Assembly: GCF_027319265.1 (NCBI RefSeq)
Contig: NZ_DAHVNP010000070.1
Span: forward strand, 108,594 to 172,593
Reading direction: 5' to 3'
DNA length: 64,000 nucleotides
Source: Ferrimicrobium sp.
GTDB taxonomy: Bacteria; Actinomycetota; Acidimicrobiia; Acidimicrobiales; Acidimicrobiaceae
The notes beneath the pieces are model-generated. The model was not told the origin of the DNA. It was given only the letters and a program-made list of their open reading frames with translations, and did no database searches. The translations under genes and the position numbers were made by a program. Shown here one piece after another: positions 50,300-59,009 of the stretch (position 1 is its first letter; each line of letters opens with the position of its first letter).

Positions 50300-51652
50300 A
50301 TGCACATAGAGGATCTCAGGCGCCTTGTCGATGCGGGTGAGATCGACACCGTCGTTGTCGCTATGACCGATATGCAGGGTCGTCTGCAGGGGAAGCGTTT
50401 GGATGCGGACTTCTTCCTCGATGAGACACTCCAGGCTGGCACCGAAGGGTGCAGTTATCTTCTCGGCGTCGATGTGGATATGAATACCGTTCCTGGTTAC
50501 GAGATCACCTCTTGGGAAAAGGGGTATGGTGACTTTGTCCTCACTCCTGACCTCTCCACGCTCGTTCCTACTCCTTGGGTCGATAAGACGGTGTTCTGTC
50601 ATGCGGATTTGTCCTGGGTTGATGGATCGAGCGTTGTTGAGGGGCCTCGCAATATCTTGAAAGGCCAGTTGGCGCGTGCACAAGAACATGGTCTCTGGCT
50701 ACAAGTGGGCACCGAGCTTGAGTTTCTTCTCTTTCAGGAGAGCTTCGAGGATGCCCGCTCGCAGTCCTATCGTGGTCTTACTCCAGCGAATCAATATAAC
50801 GTGGACTACTCGATACTCGGAACTTCGCGAGTTGAACCGATTCTCGGTCGAATTCGAAGACAGATGAAGGCTGCTGGCATGGTGGTGGAGTCCGTCAAGG
50901 GCGAGTGCAACTATGGCCAACACGAGATCGCCTTCCGTTATTCGGAGGCACTTTCCAAAGCCGATGAACATGCTCTCTACAAGTTGGGTGCGAAGGAGAT
51001 CGCTGGCCAGGAGGGGATGAGTCTGTCGTTCATGGCCAAGTTCAATGAGCGTGAGGGCAACTCGTGTCACATCCATCTCTCAGCCACCGATGAGGAGGGT
51101 CGTTCACTCTTCGCGGGTGATGATGGCAAACGAATCCATGGAGCATCGGTGCTGTTCGAACACGCCATCGCTGGTTTGTCGGCGACGATGCGCGATTTTG
51201 CACTGCTCTATGCACCAAATATCAATAGCTACAAGCGCTATGTCGAGGGATCCTTCGCCCCAACGGCGATCGCGTGGGGAATGGACAATCGGACCTGTGC
51301 CCTCCGTGTCGTTGGTCATGGTCAATCGCTGCGGGTCGAGAATCGAGTGCCAGGTGGGGACGTCAACCCGTATCTGGCTATCGGCGCGATGGTGGCTGGA
51401 GTACTCTATGGGATCGACAACGAGCTTGAACTCGATCCGCCGATGCAAGGGAACGCCTATGTGGCGGATGTGGAGCGAATGCCCACCAGTCTTGGTGAGG
51501 CGATGGAGCTCTTTACACAATCAGCCATTGCCCGCTCCGCGTTCTCTGATGGGGTTGTTGAGCACTACACCAACATGGCCCAGGTTGAGCTCGACGCATT
51601 TGGGCGTGCGGTGACCGATTGGGAGTTACAGAGGAGTTTTGAGCGACTATGA
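50300..51652 (+). CDS. Glutamine-synthetase-like ligase (gamma-glutamyl-amine synthetase candidate)
   Basis: The predicted 450-residue protein is of the GlnA superfamily. It has the N-terminal beta-grasp (DTVVVAMTDMQGRLQGKRLD), the metal-site blocks LQVGTELEFLLF, GQHEIAFRYSEAL and the conserved NSCHIHLS, and the terminal RVVGHGQSLRVENRVPGGDVNPYLAI. The class resembles PuuA/GlnA3-4-type enzymes that join glutamate to an amine rather than housekeeping GlnA; the regulatory Tyr-adenylylation loop was not seen. An aldehyde dehydrogenase follows with a four-base overlap, as in gamma-glutamyl polyamine or ethanolamine pathways. ATG 50300 has GGGGAGG upstream. The amine substrate is unknown. Confidence 0.82.
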   Translation: MHIEDLRRLVDAGEIDTVVVAMTDMQGRLQGKRLDADFFLDETLQAGTEGCSYLLGVDVDMNTVPGYEITSWEKGYGDFVLTPDLSTLVPTPWVDKTVFCHADLSWVDGSSVVEGPRNILKGQLARAQEHGLWLQVGTELEFLLFQESFEDARSQSYRGLTPANQYNVDYSILGTSRVEPILGRIRRQMKAAGMVVESVKGECNYGQHEIAFRYSEALSKADEHALYKLGAKEIAGQEGMSLSFMAKFNEREGNSCHIHLSATDEEGRSLFAGDDGKRIHGASVLFEHAIAGLSATMRDFALLYAPNINSYKRYVEGSFAPTAIAWGMDNRTCALRVVGHGQSLRVENRVPGGDVNPYLAIGAMVAGVLYGIDNELELDPPMQGNAYVADVERMPTSLGEAMELFTQSAIARSAFSDGVVEHYTNMAQVELDAFGRAVTDWELQRSFERL

Positions 51653-53022
51653 GCACCACGCAGAACATCGTCAATCCAGCCGACTTGAGCGTCTGTGCGA
51701 CAGTCGAGTTCCTTGAGGTCGAGGAGGTTGATGAACTCATTCACCGGGCACATCACCGGTATCCGAGTTGGCGGGCAATGACCCCACATGATCGGAGACA
51801 ACTGTTGCTCGCCTTTGCGCGCGAGGTTCGTGATCACTGCGAGGAGTTGGCTGAGGCTGAGATGCGCTCAGCTGGCCACCCGATCACCTCGGCTAGAGGT
51901 GAGGCCCTTGGGGTCGCTGATGTGATCGAGTATTTTGCCGGGTTTCCAGAGCACCCTTCGGGTCGTCAGATTCCGGTCGCTGGAGGCATCGACGTTACAT
52001 TTCGCGAGCCGTTGGGTGTCGTTGGCGTGATTGTGCCATGGAACTTCCCGATGCTGATTGCGTCATGGGGATTCGCCCCAGCACTCGCCGCTGGCAATAC
52101 CGTAGTTCTCAAACCGGCCGAGGCTACTCCATTGAGCGCGCTCATCCTGGAGCGCCTGGCCCTCAACGCTGGATTCCCCGAAGGGGTCTTTCAAGTAGCG
52201 CCGGGACGTGGGGATAGTGCAGGTTGGCGGCTGGCGACCAATGAGCTCGTGAGGAAGGTATGTTTCACGGGATCGACGCGAGTGGGCAAGCAGATTATGG
52301 CGGGTTGTGCCGATCAGATGAAGCGAGTCACCCTTGAACTGGGTGGCAAAAGCGCCAATATCATCTTCGGTGACGCCGACGTGGAGGCTGCGGCCAAGGC
52401 TGCCCCCTTCGCCGTCTTTGACAACGCGGGACAGGATTGCTGTGCACGATCAAGACTGCTCGTCGATCGCGCTATCTACGACGACTTTCTACCCATTTTT
52501 CTTGAGGCCACGGCGTCGATCATCGTCGGCGATCCCCACGACGATCGCACACAGATGGGGCCGCTGATCTCGGCGCAGCAACTCGCCCGCGTGCAGGGGT
52601 ATGTCGCCGAAGCTGAGGTTATCTACCAGGTGCCGAACGTTCTCACGAAGGGTTACTACTTCGCACCGACCGTTCTCTCGGGTGCCGATGCCAGCGCTCC
52701 TTCGTGTCGTGAGGAGATCTTCGGACCAGTCGTCTCTGTGGTCCCCTTTGACACCGAGGCCGAGGCGCTCCAGATCGCGAATGACTCGATCTATGGACTC
52801 TCCGGTTCGGTCTGGACGAGAGATCTGTCACGGGCACTTCGGGTGGTCCGCCAACTCGAGAGTGGGAACCTCTCGGTGAACTCCAACTCGTCGGTACGGT
52901 ACTCAACGCCCTTTGGTGGGTTTAAGGGATCAGGGATCGGAAGAGAGCTCGGTCCAGATGCACTGGATGCCTTCACTGAGGTAAAAAATGTCTTCATAGC
53001 CATCGAGGAAGAGAAGGGATAG
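51649..53022 (+). CDS. NAD(P)-dependent aldehyde dehydrogenase
   Basis: The 457-residue protein has catalytic Cys264 in NAGQDCCARS and general base Glu230 in LELGGKS, the cofactor segment VPWNFPMLIASW and the C-terminal NSSVRYSTPFGGFKGSGIG. It oxidises an aldehyde to the acid. It is a little shorter than typical 480-500-residue members through trimmed loops. The start overlaps the ligase stop (ATGA), so the two work together. The likely substrate is a gamma-glutamylamino-aldehyde or a free amino-aldehyde. Confidence 0.9.
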   Translation: MSTTQNIVNPADLSVCATVEFLEVEEVDELIHRAHHRYPSWRAMTPHDRRQLLLAFAREVRDHCEELAEAEMRSAGHPITSARGEALGVADVIEYFAGFPEHPSGRQIPVAGGIDVTFREPLGVVGVIVPWNFPMLIASWGFAPALAAGNTVVLKPAEATPLSALILERLALNAGFPEGVFQVAPGRGDSAGWRLATNELVRKVCFTGSTRVGKQIMAGCADQMKRVTLELGGKSANIIFGDADVEAAAKAAPFAVFDNAGQDCCARSRLLVDRAIYDDFLPIFLEATASIIVGDPHDDRTQMGPLISAQQLARVQGYVAEAEVIYQVPNVLTKGYYFAPTVLSGADASAPSCREEIFGPVVSVVPFDTEAEALQIANDSIYGLSGSVWTRDLSRALRVVRQLESGNLSVNSNSSVRYSTPFGGFKGSGIGRELGPDALDAFTEVKNVFIAIEEEKG

Positions 53023-53029
53023 GGAAAGA

Positions 53030-53794
53030 GTGTTACGTTTGGAGAACAAGGTCGCGGTGATCACCGGAGCGGCGAGCGGAATAGGAGCGGCGAGCGCAAG
53101 AAAGTTTGCTGTTGAGGGTGCCAAAGTCGTGGTGGTTGACTTGGATGAGGAGAAGGGCGCTGCGATCGCGTCAGAGATCGGCGGTCTCTTTATCCGCGCT
53201 GACGTTACCTCCGAGGAGGAGGTGAAGGCGATGTACGAGACAACGGTTGCCCATTTTGGCACGTTGGATGTGTGTTTTAACAACGCTGGGATCTCGCCTC
53301 CTGAGGATGACTCGATCCTTGAGACGGATCTGCAAGCGTGGCGCCGTGTCCAGGACGTCAATCTCACCAGTGTCTACCTGTGTTCAAAGTATGGTATCGA
53401 GACCCTGCTCGCGCATGGAGGAGGATCGGTTATCAACACCGCCTCCTTCGTGGCCCTTGTCGGTGCGGCGACCTCCCAGATCTCCTATACCGCCTCAAAG
53501 GGTGGAGTTCTCACGATGTCGAGAGAATTGGGTGTACAGTTTGCTCGCAGTGGAGTCAGAGTCAATTCGCTGTGTCCTGGACCGGTGAATACACCGTTGC
53601 TCCAGGAGCTCTTTGCCAAAGACCCAGAACGCGCCGCTCGCCGTCTCATTCACGTTCCCACAGGTCGCTTCGCCGAACCCGAAGAGATCGCCAACGCCGT
53701 CTGTTTCTTGGCCTCAGACGAGGCATCCTTTATCACCGCTACGGCCTTTATTGTGGATGGTGGAGTCCATGCAGCCTACGTTACTCCTCTCTAG
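53030..53794 (+). CDS. SDR family oxidoreductase
   Basis: The 254-residue classical short-chain dehydrogenase has ITGAASGIG, NNAGIS, catalytic YTASKGG and the ending FIVDGG. The GTG start lies seven bases after the aldehyde dehydrogenase stop, so it completes a three-gene operon (ligase, aldehyde dehydrogenase, SDR). It could oxidise an alcohol arm of the substrate before the aldehyde dehydrogenase step. That order is inferred. It converges with the GntR gene. Confidence 0.88.
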   Translation: MLRLENKVAVITGAASGIGAASARKFAVEGAKVVVVDLDEEKGAAIASEIGGLFIRADVTSEEEVKAMYETTVAHFGTLDVCFNNAGISPPEDDSILETDLQAWRRVQDVNLTSVYLCSKYGIETLLAHGGGSVINTASFVALVGAATSQISYTASKGGVLTMSRELGVQFARSGVRVNSLCPGPVNTPLLQELFAKDPERAARRLIHVPTGRFAEPEEIANAVCFLASDEASFITATAFIVDGGVHAAYVTPL

Positions 53795-53825
53795 AGAGCC
53801 AGTCCTGGATGAGCCAGTCACTTGC

Positions 53826-54593
53826 TTAGAGGTTGGAGTCCAAGCCGCTCCAGAGTGTGACCTTCGTACGATCTCCTCGAAAGATATCACGCGCATACTC
53901 GACAACCCGTCCACCAAGCGAATAGGCGATCCGTTCGATCTGGAGCCCGGGTTGTGCACCTCTCAGTCCAAGCAGCTCCGCTTGGGCTCTGCTCAGGCGG
54001 ACCGACTCAAGAGTCTCGAGAGCACGGGTGGGCCGCTCACCGTAGGTCTCTTCAAGAATAAGGTAGAGCGAGCCGCGAAGGTCGTGTTCGATAAGGCCCG
54101 GAAATCGCTCGGCTGGAAACCAGGACTGCTCGATCGCCACCGGCTTTTCATCCGCAAGACGGAGTCGATCGATGCGGTAGCAGCCCGTATTAGGGGCGAT
54201 CTCAAGGGTTTTCGCAAGTTCGTCGTCGGCTGGCTGCTCCACCGCAGCGAGCACCCGAGCTCCAGGGCGCAAGCCATTGTTTTTCAGCTGCTCGGTGAAG
54301 CCAGCGATTCTACTCAGATCGCAGGCGATCTTTGGACCCTGAACAAAAGTGCCTCCGCTCCTGCCGATTACCTTGGCAACCAGGCCTCTGTTCTCAAGGC
54401 GAACCAGAGCATGCCTGAGCGTCATGCGAGAGACACCAAAGTGCAGGGCGAGCTCTCGCTCGGCTGGCAGACGGTCGCCGCCCTTGAGCTGTCCGCTCGA
54501 GATAGCCTCAAGGAGCAGGAGTTCGATCTGTTGGTAGGGAGGAACCGATGACTCCTGTTTGAGCGTCGGAAAGTCGGTTAGGTTCGTTCCCAT
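53826..54593 (-). CDS. GntR family (HutC/UTRA) transcriptional regulator
   Basis: The predicted protein has 255 residues, with an N-terminal winged helix (PPYQQIELLLLEAISSGQLKGG, AERELALHFGVSRMTLRHAL) and a C-terminal UTRA ligand-binding domain (GARVLAAVEQPADDELAKTL, CYRIDRLRLADEKPVAIEQSW, ETLESVRLSRAQAELLGL). ATG 54593 is chosen because TAAGAT lies eight bases upstream, while an ATG two codons earlier is only two bases from that box. It sits between the ligase operon and the divergent kinase gene. Three operator-like palindromes in this region match the HutC-type consensus, so it is the likely repressor of the amine regulon. Confidence 0.9.
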   Translation of the reverse strand: MGTNLTDFPTLKQESSVPPYQQIELLLLEAISSGQLKGGDRLPAERELALHFGVSRMTLRHALVRLENRGLVAKVIGRSGGTFVQGPKIACDLSRIAGFTEQLKNNGLRPGARVLAAVEQPADDELAKTLEIAPNTGCYRIDRLRLADEKPVAIEQSWFPAERFPGLIEHDLRGSLYLILEETYGERPTRALETLESVRLSRAQAELLGLRGAQPGLQIERIAYSLGGRVVEYARDIFRGDRTKVTLWSGLDSNL

Positions 54594-54625
54594 GTGCATC
54601 CATCTTATCAAAATTTCGGGGGAAA

Positions 54626-55561
54626 ATGGATCGAGATTGCAACAACGAAGTACCAGATGAGATTCGCCGAGTTCTCGACATGACTGAGGTCCAGGCCTCA
54701 GTCGGTCAGTTCCTGACTTTGGAGATTCTCTCCGGCGGACTCACCAATGTCAACTATCTAGTCGCCGGAACACAGGGCAGGGTGGTCGTGCGCGTTGGAG
54801 CCAAGAACGCCGGATTGCTTGCCATCGATCGAGCGAATGAGCGAGCGAACTCGATCTGCGCAGCTGAAGCTGGTGTCGGTGCTCCAGTCCTCGCCCATCG
54901 TGAGGAGCCCTCCATTCTCGTGATTGGCTATCTTGAGGGAAAGACGCTCTCCAAGAAAGACATCCAGAGCGGGGTCTACCTGGAGGGCATCGCGCAGAGT
55001 CTACGTCGTCTTCATTGCACACGACCCTTTGTGTCGAGGTTTGACATGTTCGATATACAGGCTCGCTATCTCCGGATCGTCAAAGAGCATCACTATTGGC
55101 TGCCGAAGGACTATCTGCGTTATGCTCCCGCCTTTGCCAAGTTGCAAGAGGCATTATTGGTGACAGCGGAGCCGTTGGTGCCGTGTAACAACGATCTTTT
55201 GGCGGAGAACTTTATTGAGTCAGGGGGGATAATCCGTATCATCGACTACGAGTACTCCGGCAATAACGAGGCGAGCTTTGAGCTTGGTAATATCGCGAGC
55301 GAATCCGATCTCACCGAGGCGCAGCTCGCTCAGCTCTGCTCCTCCTACTGGATGGTCGAGGACGAGGTCAAGGTTGCTCGGGCTCGTCTCTGGGCAATGG
55401 CGGCCAAGTATGGATGGACGCTTTGGGCCTCTATCCAGGATGGTGCGGGGGAGCTGGAGTTTGACTTCATCGAGTGGGGCCTGGAGAAGTACGAGCGAGT
55501 GGTTGCGGAGTTCGAATCGGAGGAGTTCTCCAAACTTCTCCAACGGGTGTCTCGCGCATGA
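54626..55561 (+). CDS. Choline/ethanolamine-kinase-like phosphotransferase
   Basis: The 311-residue kinase is of the APH/choline kinase fold. GGLTNVNYLV is the nucleotide loop, CNNDLLAENF replaces the usual HNDL catalytic loop, and IIDYEYSG carries the magnesium-binding aspartate, as in LicA/ChoK enzymes (IDWEYAG). It probably phosphorylates an amino-alcohol with ATP. The histidine of the catalytic loop is an asparagine here, but the aspartate is retained. It is divergent from the GntR gene across 32 bases and carries GGGGGA before the start. The HAD phosphatase downstream could oppose it. Confidence 0.82.
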   Translation: MDRDCNNEVPDEIRRVLDMTEVQASVGQFLTLEILSGGLTNVNYLVAGTQGRVVVRVGAKNAGLLAIDRANERANSICAAEAGVGAPVLAHREEPSILVIGYLEGKTLSKKDIQSGVYLEGIAQSLRRLHCTRPFVSRFDMFDIQARYLRIVKEHHYWLPKDYLRYAPAFAKLQEALLVTAEPLVPCNNDLLAENFIESGGIIRIIDYEYSGNNEASFELGNIASESDLTEAQLAQLCSSYWMVEDEVKVARARLWAMAAKYGWTLWASIQDGAGELEFDFIEWGLEKYERVVAEFESEEFSKLLQRVSRA

Positions 55562-55592
55562 ACCAGTTGGGACTCCCGGGTGCGCAGGTTGA

Positions 55593-55632
55593 TTGACAAC
55601 CTCCAAGAGATCGCCTAGAATGGTCTAGACAT
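55593..55632 (+). promoter_or_regulatory. Promoter and GntR-type operator of the HAD-flavoprotein operon
   Basis: TTGACA (55593-55598), a 17-bp spacer and TAGAAT (55616-55621) form a near-consensus promoter. ATGGTCTAGACAT (55620-55632) overlaps and follows the -10 box, with the 8-bp palindromic core GTCTAGAC. This is the strongest promoter in the region, and the operator position is the same as at the other two sites. Confidence 0.75.
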
Positions 55633-55650
55633 TATACCAAGGGGGGTTCA

Positions 55651-56343
55651 GTGCTGCTAGGCGCTCCAGTGGAGGCAGTGGCCTTTGATTTCAACGGGAC
55701 ACTTTCAGAGGATGAACCGCTCCTTGCAGATCTGTTTGTAGCTCTAGCCGAGGAGCAACTCGGCCTCTCGATCACGCGAGACTGGTACTTCGAGGAGCTT
55801 GTTGGACTCTCAGACCCCGAGATTGTCGATCGATTGATGCAACGGGCGAATGTGATCGACGACAGGGAGGTGGCATTCGAATCGCTCCTCGCTGCGAAGG
55901 TGGAGCGCTACTGCCAAGAGGTTCGCCGCTCCCCTCGCATTACTCCCAATGCGATCGCTTTTGTCAAGCGAATCGGGGAGTTGGTGCCGATAGTTCTTGT
56001 CAGCGGGGCCGTCCACGAGGAGGTTGATGCTGCCCTCATGGGTGCGGGATTGGATCACCTTTTCCACACCGTCGTCTGTGGTGACGACGTCGTACGTGGC
56101 AAGCCTGATCCCGAGGGGTTCGAGATCGCCTTGGTCGCTCTCGGGGTTGACGATCCGAGCCGGGTGGTGGTTTTTGAGGACTCGGTGGCGGGGCTCACGG
56201 CTGCCAAGACCCTTGGAATGTGGACCGTCAAAGTGGGTCTGAATCAGGTCGAGGCCGCAAGGGGCCTCTATCAACATTCGATGGACCGACTCTCGCTCGT
56301 GGCGGGAGCATGGTTCATCGATGATCTTGAGAAGTGTGTTTGA
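55651..56343 (+). CDS. HAD superfamily phosphatase (beta-phosphoglucomutase-like)
   Basis: The 230-residue protein has HAD motif I (VAFDFNGTLSEDE, nucleophile Asp and general-acid Asn in place of the second Asp), motif II (VLVSGA), motif III lysine in VVRGKPDPEGF and motif IV VVFEDSVAG, with an alpha-helical cap between I and II (subfamily I). The asparagine at the +2 position of motif I is unusual for phosphatases and may reduce or change activity. GTG start with AAGGGGGG upstream. It precedes the large flavoprotein gene by 21 bases in one operon. Confidence 0.85.
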   Translation: MLLGAPVEAVAFDFNGTLSEDEPLLADLFVALAEEQLGLSITRDWYFEELVGLSDPEIVDRLMQRANVIDDREVAFESLLAAKVERYCQEVRRSPRITPNAIAFVKRIGELVPIVLVSGAVHEEVDAALMGAGLDHLFHTVVCGDDVVRGKPDPEGFEIALVALGVDDPSRVVVFEDSVAGLTAAKTLGMWTVKVGLNQVEAARGLYQHSMDRLSLVAGAWFIDDLEKCV

Positions 56344-56364
56344 CCGAGTCAGAAGGGAAGAGAG

Positions 56365-58812
56365 ATGCAGGATTTGCCCGAATCGGCGAGGGTTGTGATC
56401 ATCGGAGGTGGTGTCGGCGGCGCTAGTATCGCCTATCACCTTGCGCAGCTAGGCATGACAGATGTGGTGCTCGTCGATCGTGATGAGCTAACCAATGGGT
56501 CGACCTTTCACTCGGCAGGATTGGTAGGTCAGCTGCGAGGCTCGGTGACGCTGACCAAGATGATGATGTACTCTGCCCAGCTCTACCGTGAACTGGCCAA
56601 GGATCCGGAGACGGATCCCGGTTGGGTCGAAAGTGGTGGCATTCGACTCGCCTGTACCAAGGAGCGACAGGAGGAGCTCCAGCGTCAGGTGGGCTGGGCG
56701 CAGACCTTCGGACTCCCCCTCGAGGAGATCTCGGTCGCTGAGGCGAACCGCCTCTTTCCCCTCATGTCGAGCGACGAAGTGGTTGGAGCCACCTTTCTTC
56801 CCACGGATGGGTACCTTGACCCTTCGCAGTTGACGCAGTCGCTCGCGCGGGTAGCACGAGAGAACGGAGTTCAGATCCATACCAAGACCCGAGTGACAGG
56901 TTTGTTGGTCGAGGAGGGAAGGATACGAGGAGTCGAGACGGATCGTGGGGTGATCCGAGCGGACAAGGTGGTCAACGCGGCCGGGATGTATGCTGCAGAG
57001 ATAGGGCGGATGGCAGGGGTCAGGATACCCGTGATTCCGTTCTCGCATCAGTATCTTGTGACGACCGGATTCCGATCCGAGGATGATCGAGTGAGACTAC
57101 CCACGTTGCGAGACCCCGATCTTCTCGTCTATTTCCGTGAGGATGCAAGAGGACTGGTCATGGGTGGTTACGAACGCCACTCCAGGGCCGCCTTCTTGGA
57201 TGAGCACCTACGCGATTCGATCCCGGGTGACTTTAACGGCCGCCTCCTGGATGAGGATTGGGACCGATTCGAGGAGATCACCACCAATTCAGCTAAGCGT
57301 GTCCCGATCATGTCCGAGCTCCAGATTCGAAAGCTCATCAACGGCCCAGAGGGTTTTACCCCTGATAATGAGTTCTGTCTTGGCGAAACCGAGGTCGGTG
57401 GATTCTTCGTAGCCGCTGGCTTCTGTGCCCATGGAATCGCCGGTGCGGGAGGCATCGGGAAGGTGATGGCGGAATGGATCGTCGACGGCGAACCGAGTCT
57501 TGACCTATGGGAGATGGACATTCGGCGGTTCGGTCGTCACTGGCGATCCTATGACTACACGCTGGCAAGAACGAGGGAGAACTACGAGACCTACTATGAC
57601 ATCCGTTATCCCAACCATGAGCGCACCTCAGCGAGGGGTCTGAAGCGCTCGCCCGCCTACTCATGGCATCGAGAGCATGGAGCGGTCTTTGGCGAGAAGT
57701 CTGGTTGGGAGCGGGTGAACTACTACTCCACGAACGAGGATCCCAGTCTGGAGTACCTCCGTCCGAAGGGTTGGGCCGGCATGAACTGGTCGACGGCGAT
57801 CGCTCGTGAACACCTTGGAACGAGGGAGGGTGCAACCCTCTTTGACGAGTCCTCCTTCTCGAAGTTACGCATCGATGGACCTGGTGCCGCGCGGTATCTC
57901 AATTACCTCGCCGATAACGATGTAGCCAAGGGGCCAGGCCGCATTACCTACACCCAGCTGCTCAACTCCCACGGAGGCATTGAGGCGGATCTGACCATCA
58001 CCCAACTCACCGGCGAAAGCTTTCTCCTGATCACAGGAACGGCGTTCGGGAATCACGACTTTAGTTGGTTGCGAAGCCATCTGCCAGACGATGGCAGTGT
58101 CAGGCTCACCGACGTCACCGGCAGCTACGCCTGTTACGCGCTCTGGGGTCCGAAGTCGCGGGAGATCCTCGCACCGTTGACTGATGCTGACCTTTCGAAT
58201 GCCGGATTTCCCTACCTACGAGCACAGGAGATCACCGTTGGTCATGTGCCCGTCCTTGCGTTACGGGTTACCTTCGTTGGTGAGCTAGGCTGGGAGCTGT
58301 ACTGTACCAGCGAGTATGGGATGAGCCTCTTTGAGACGCTTGTCGAAGCGGGCGAACCTCATGCAATGATGGTGGGGGGTTATCGCGCCATCGATTCGCT
58401 GCGCCTCGAAAAGGCCTACCGTGTGTGGGGCTCTGACGTGACTCCTGATGATGACCCAATTGAGGCTGGACTCGAGTTTTGCCTCCGTCCCGACAAACCT
58501 GGGGGATTTTTTGGGTCCGAGGGGCTCGCCAAGAGGGAGTCCTCTCGGCGACTTGTCTGCCTGGTGCTCGAGGACTCGAGGTCGGTTGCACTGGGCAATG
58601 AACCGATTCGAATGTCGGGAGCTATCATCGGGAGGGTGACCTCAGGTGGAATAGGTTATAGCGTCGGCAAGTCGATCGCCTATGGTTATGTCCCAGTCGA
58701 GTTGGCGGAGCCAGGGAAGGCCTGCGAGGTCTTCATCTTCGGCGAGTGGATCGGTGCGCTTATCGTCGAGGCGCCTCTCGTCGACCCTCAGATGAAGAGA
58801 ATTCGCAGCTAG
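56365..58812 (+). CDS. Dimethylglycine/sarcosine dehydrogenase-like flavoprotein with GcvT domain
   Basis: The 815-residue two-part enzyme has an N-terminal DAO-type FAD domain (VVIIGGGVGGASIAYHLAQLG) with His49 in GSTFHSAGL, the residue that carries covalent FAD in dimethylglycine dehydrogenases, and a C-terminal half (from about residue 470) with the GcvT/aminomethyltransferase fold (FDESSFSKLRIDGPGAARYL, and a final GRVTSGGIGYSVGKSIAYGYV). Such enzymes oxidise N-methyl groups and pass the one-carbon unit to tetrahydrofolate. It shares an operon with the HAD gene. The actual N-methylated substrate is unproven. Confidence 0.88.
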   Translation: MQDLPESARVVIIGGGVGGASIAYHLAQLGMTDVVLVDRDELTNGSTFHSAGLVGQLRGSVTLTKMMMYSAQLYRELAKDPETDPGWVESGGIRLACTKERQEELQRQVGWAQTFGLPLEEISVAEANRLFPLMSSDEVVGATFLPTDGYLDPSQLTQSLARVARENGVQIHTKTRVTGLLVEEGRIRGVETDRGVIRADKVVNAAGMYAAEIGRMAGVRIPVIPFSHQYLVTTGFRSEDDRVRLPTLRDPDLLVYFREDARGLVMGGYERHSRAAFLDEHLRDSIPGDFNGRLLDEDWDRFEEITTNSAKRVPIMSELQIRKLINGPEGFTPDNEFCLGETEVGGFFVAAGFCAHGIAGAGGIGKVMAEWIVDGEPSLDLWEMDIRRFGRHWRSYDYTLARTRENYETYYDIRYPNHERTSARGLKRSPAYSWHREHGAVFGEKSGWERVNYYSTNEDPSLEYLRPKGWAGMNWSTAIAREHLGTREGATLFDESSFSKLRIDGPGAARYLNYLADNDVAKGPGRITYTQLLNSHGGIEADLTITQLTGESFLLITGTAFGNHDFSWLRSHLPDDGSVRLTDVTGSYACYALWGPKSREILAPLTDADLSNAGFPYLRAQEITVGHVPVLALRVTFVGELGWELYCTSEYGMSLFETLVEAGEPHAMMVGGYRAIDSLRLEKAYRVWGSDVTPDDDPIEAGLEFCLRPDKPGGFFGSEGLAKRESSRRLVCLVLEDSRSVALGNEPIRMSGAIIGRVTSGGIGYSVGKSIAYGYVPVELAEPGKACEVFIFGEWIGALIVEAPLVDPQMKRIRS

Positions 58813-58853
58813 TGTCGGAGACTTCCACGATGAAGCCTGAAGTGAGAAAGATT

Positions 58854-58875
58854 TAACATAAATGGTCTTTACCAT
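58854..58875 (+). promoter_or_regulatory. -10 box and GntR-type operator before the APC permease gene
   Basis: TAACAT (58854-58859) is a -10 candidate, followed by ATGGTCTTTACCAT (58862-58875), in which ATGGT and ACCAT form outer palindrome arms around a variable centre. The layout matches the other two promoters of the region. The -35 is weak. Confidence 0.65.
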
Positions 58876-59009
58876 ATAAGTTTTCGTGCTACGATCGGTG
58901 GCATCGCGTATGGAGCGAGTAACACCTGTGGGATCAACGTGAGGTGAACGGGGGTACCTTTCCTTCTTGGTCCTTCAGAGGTGTTCGTAGGAGTAGGGGG
59001 ATAATCCGT

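Noticed and set aside
53613..54551. 312-codon plus-strand frame opposite the GntR gene
   Set aside because: The GntR/UTRA protein on the other strand has complete domains. This frame has none.
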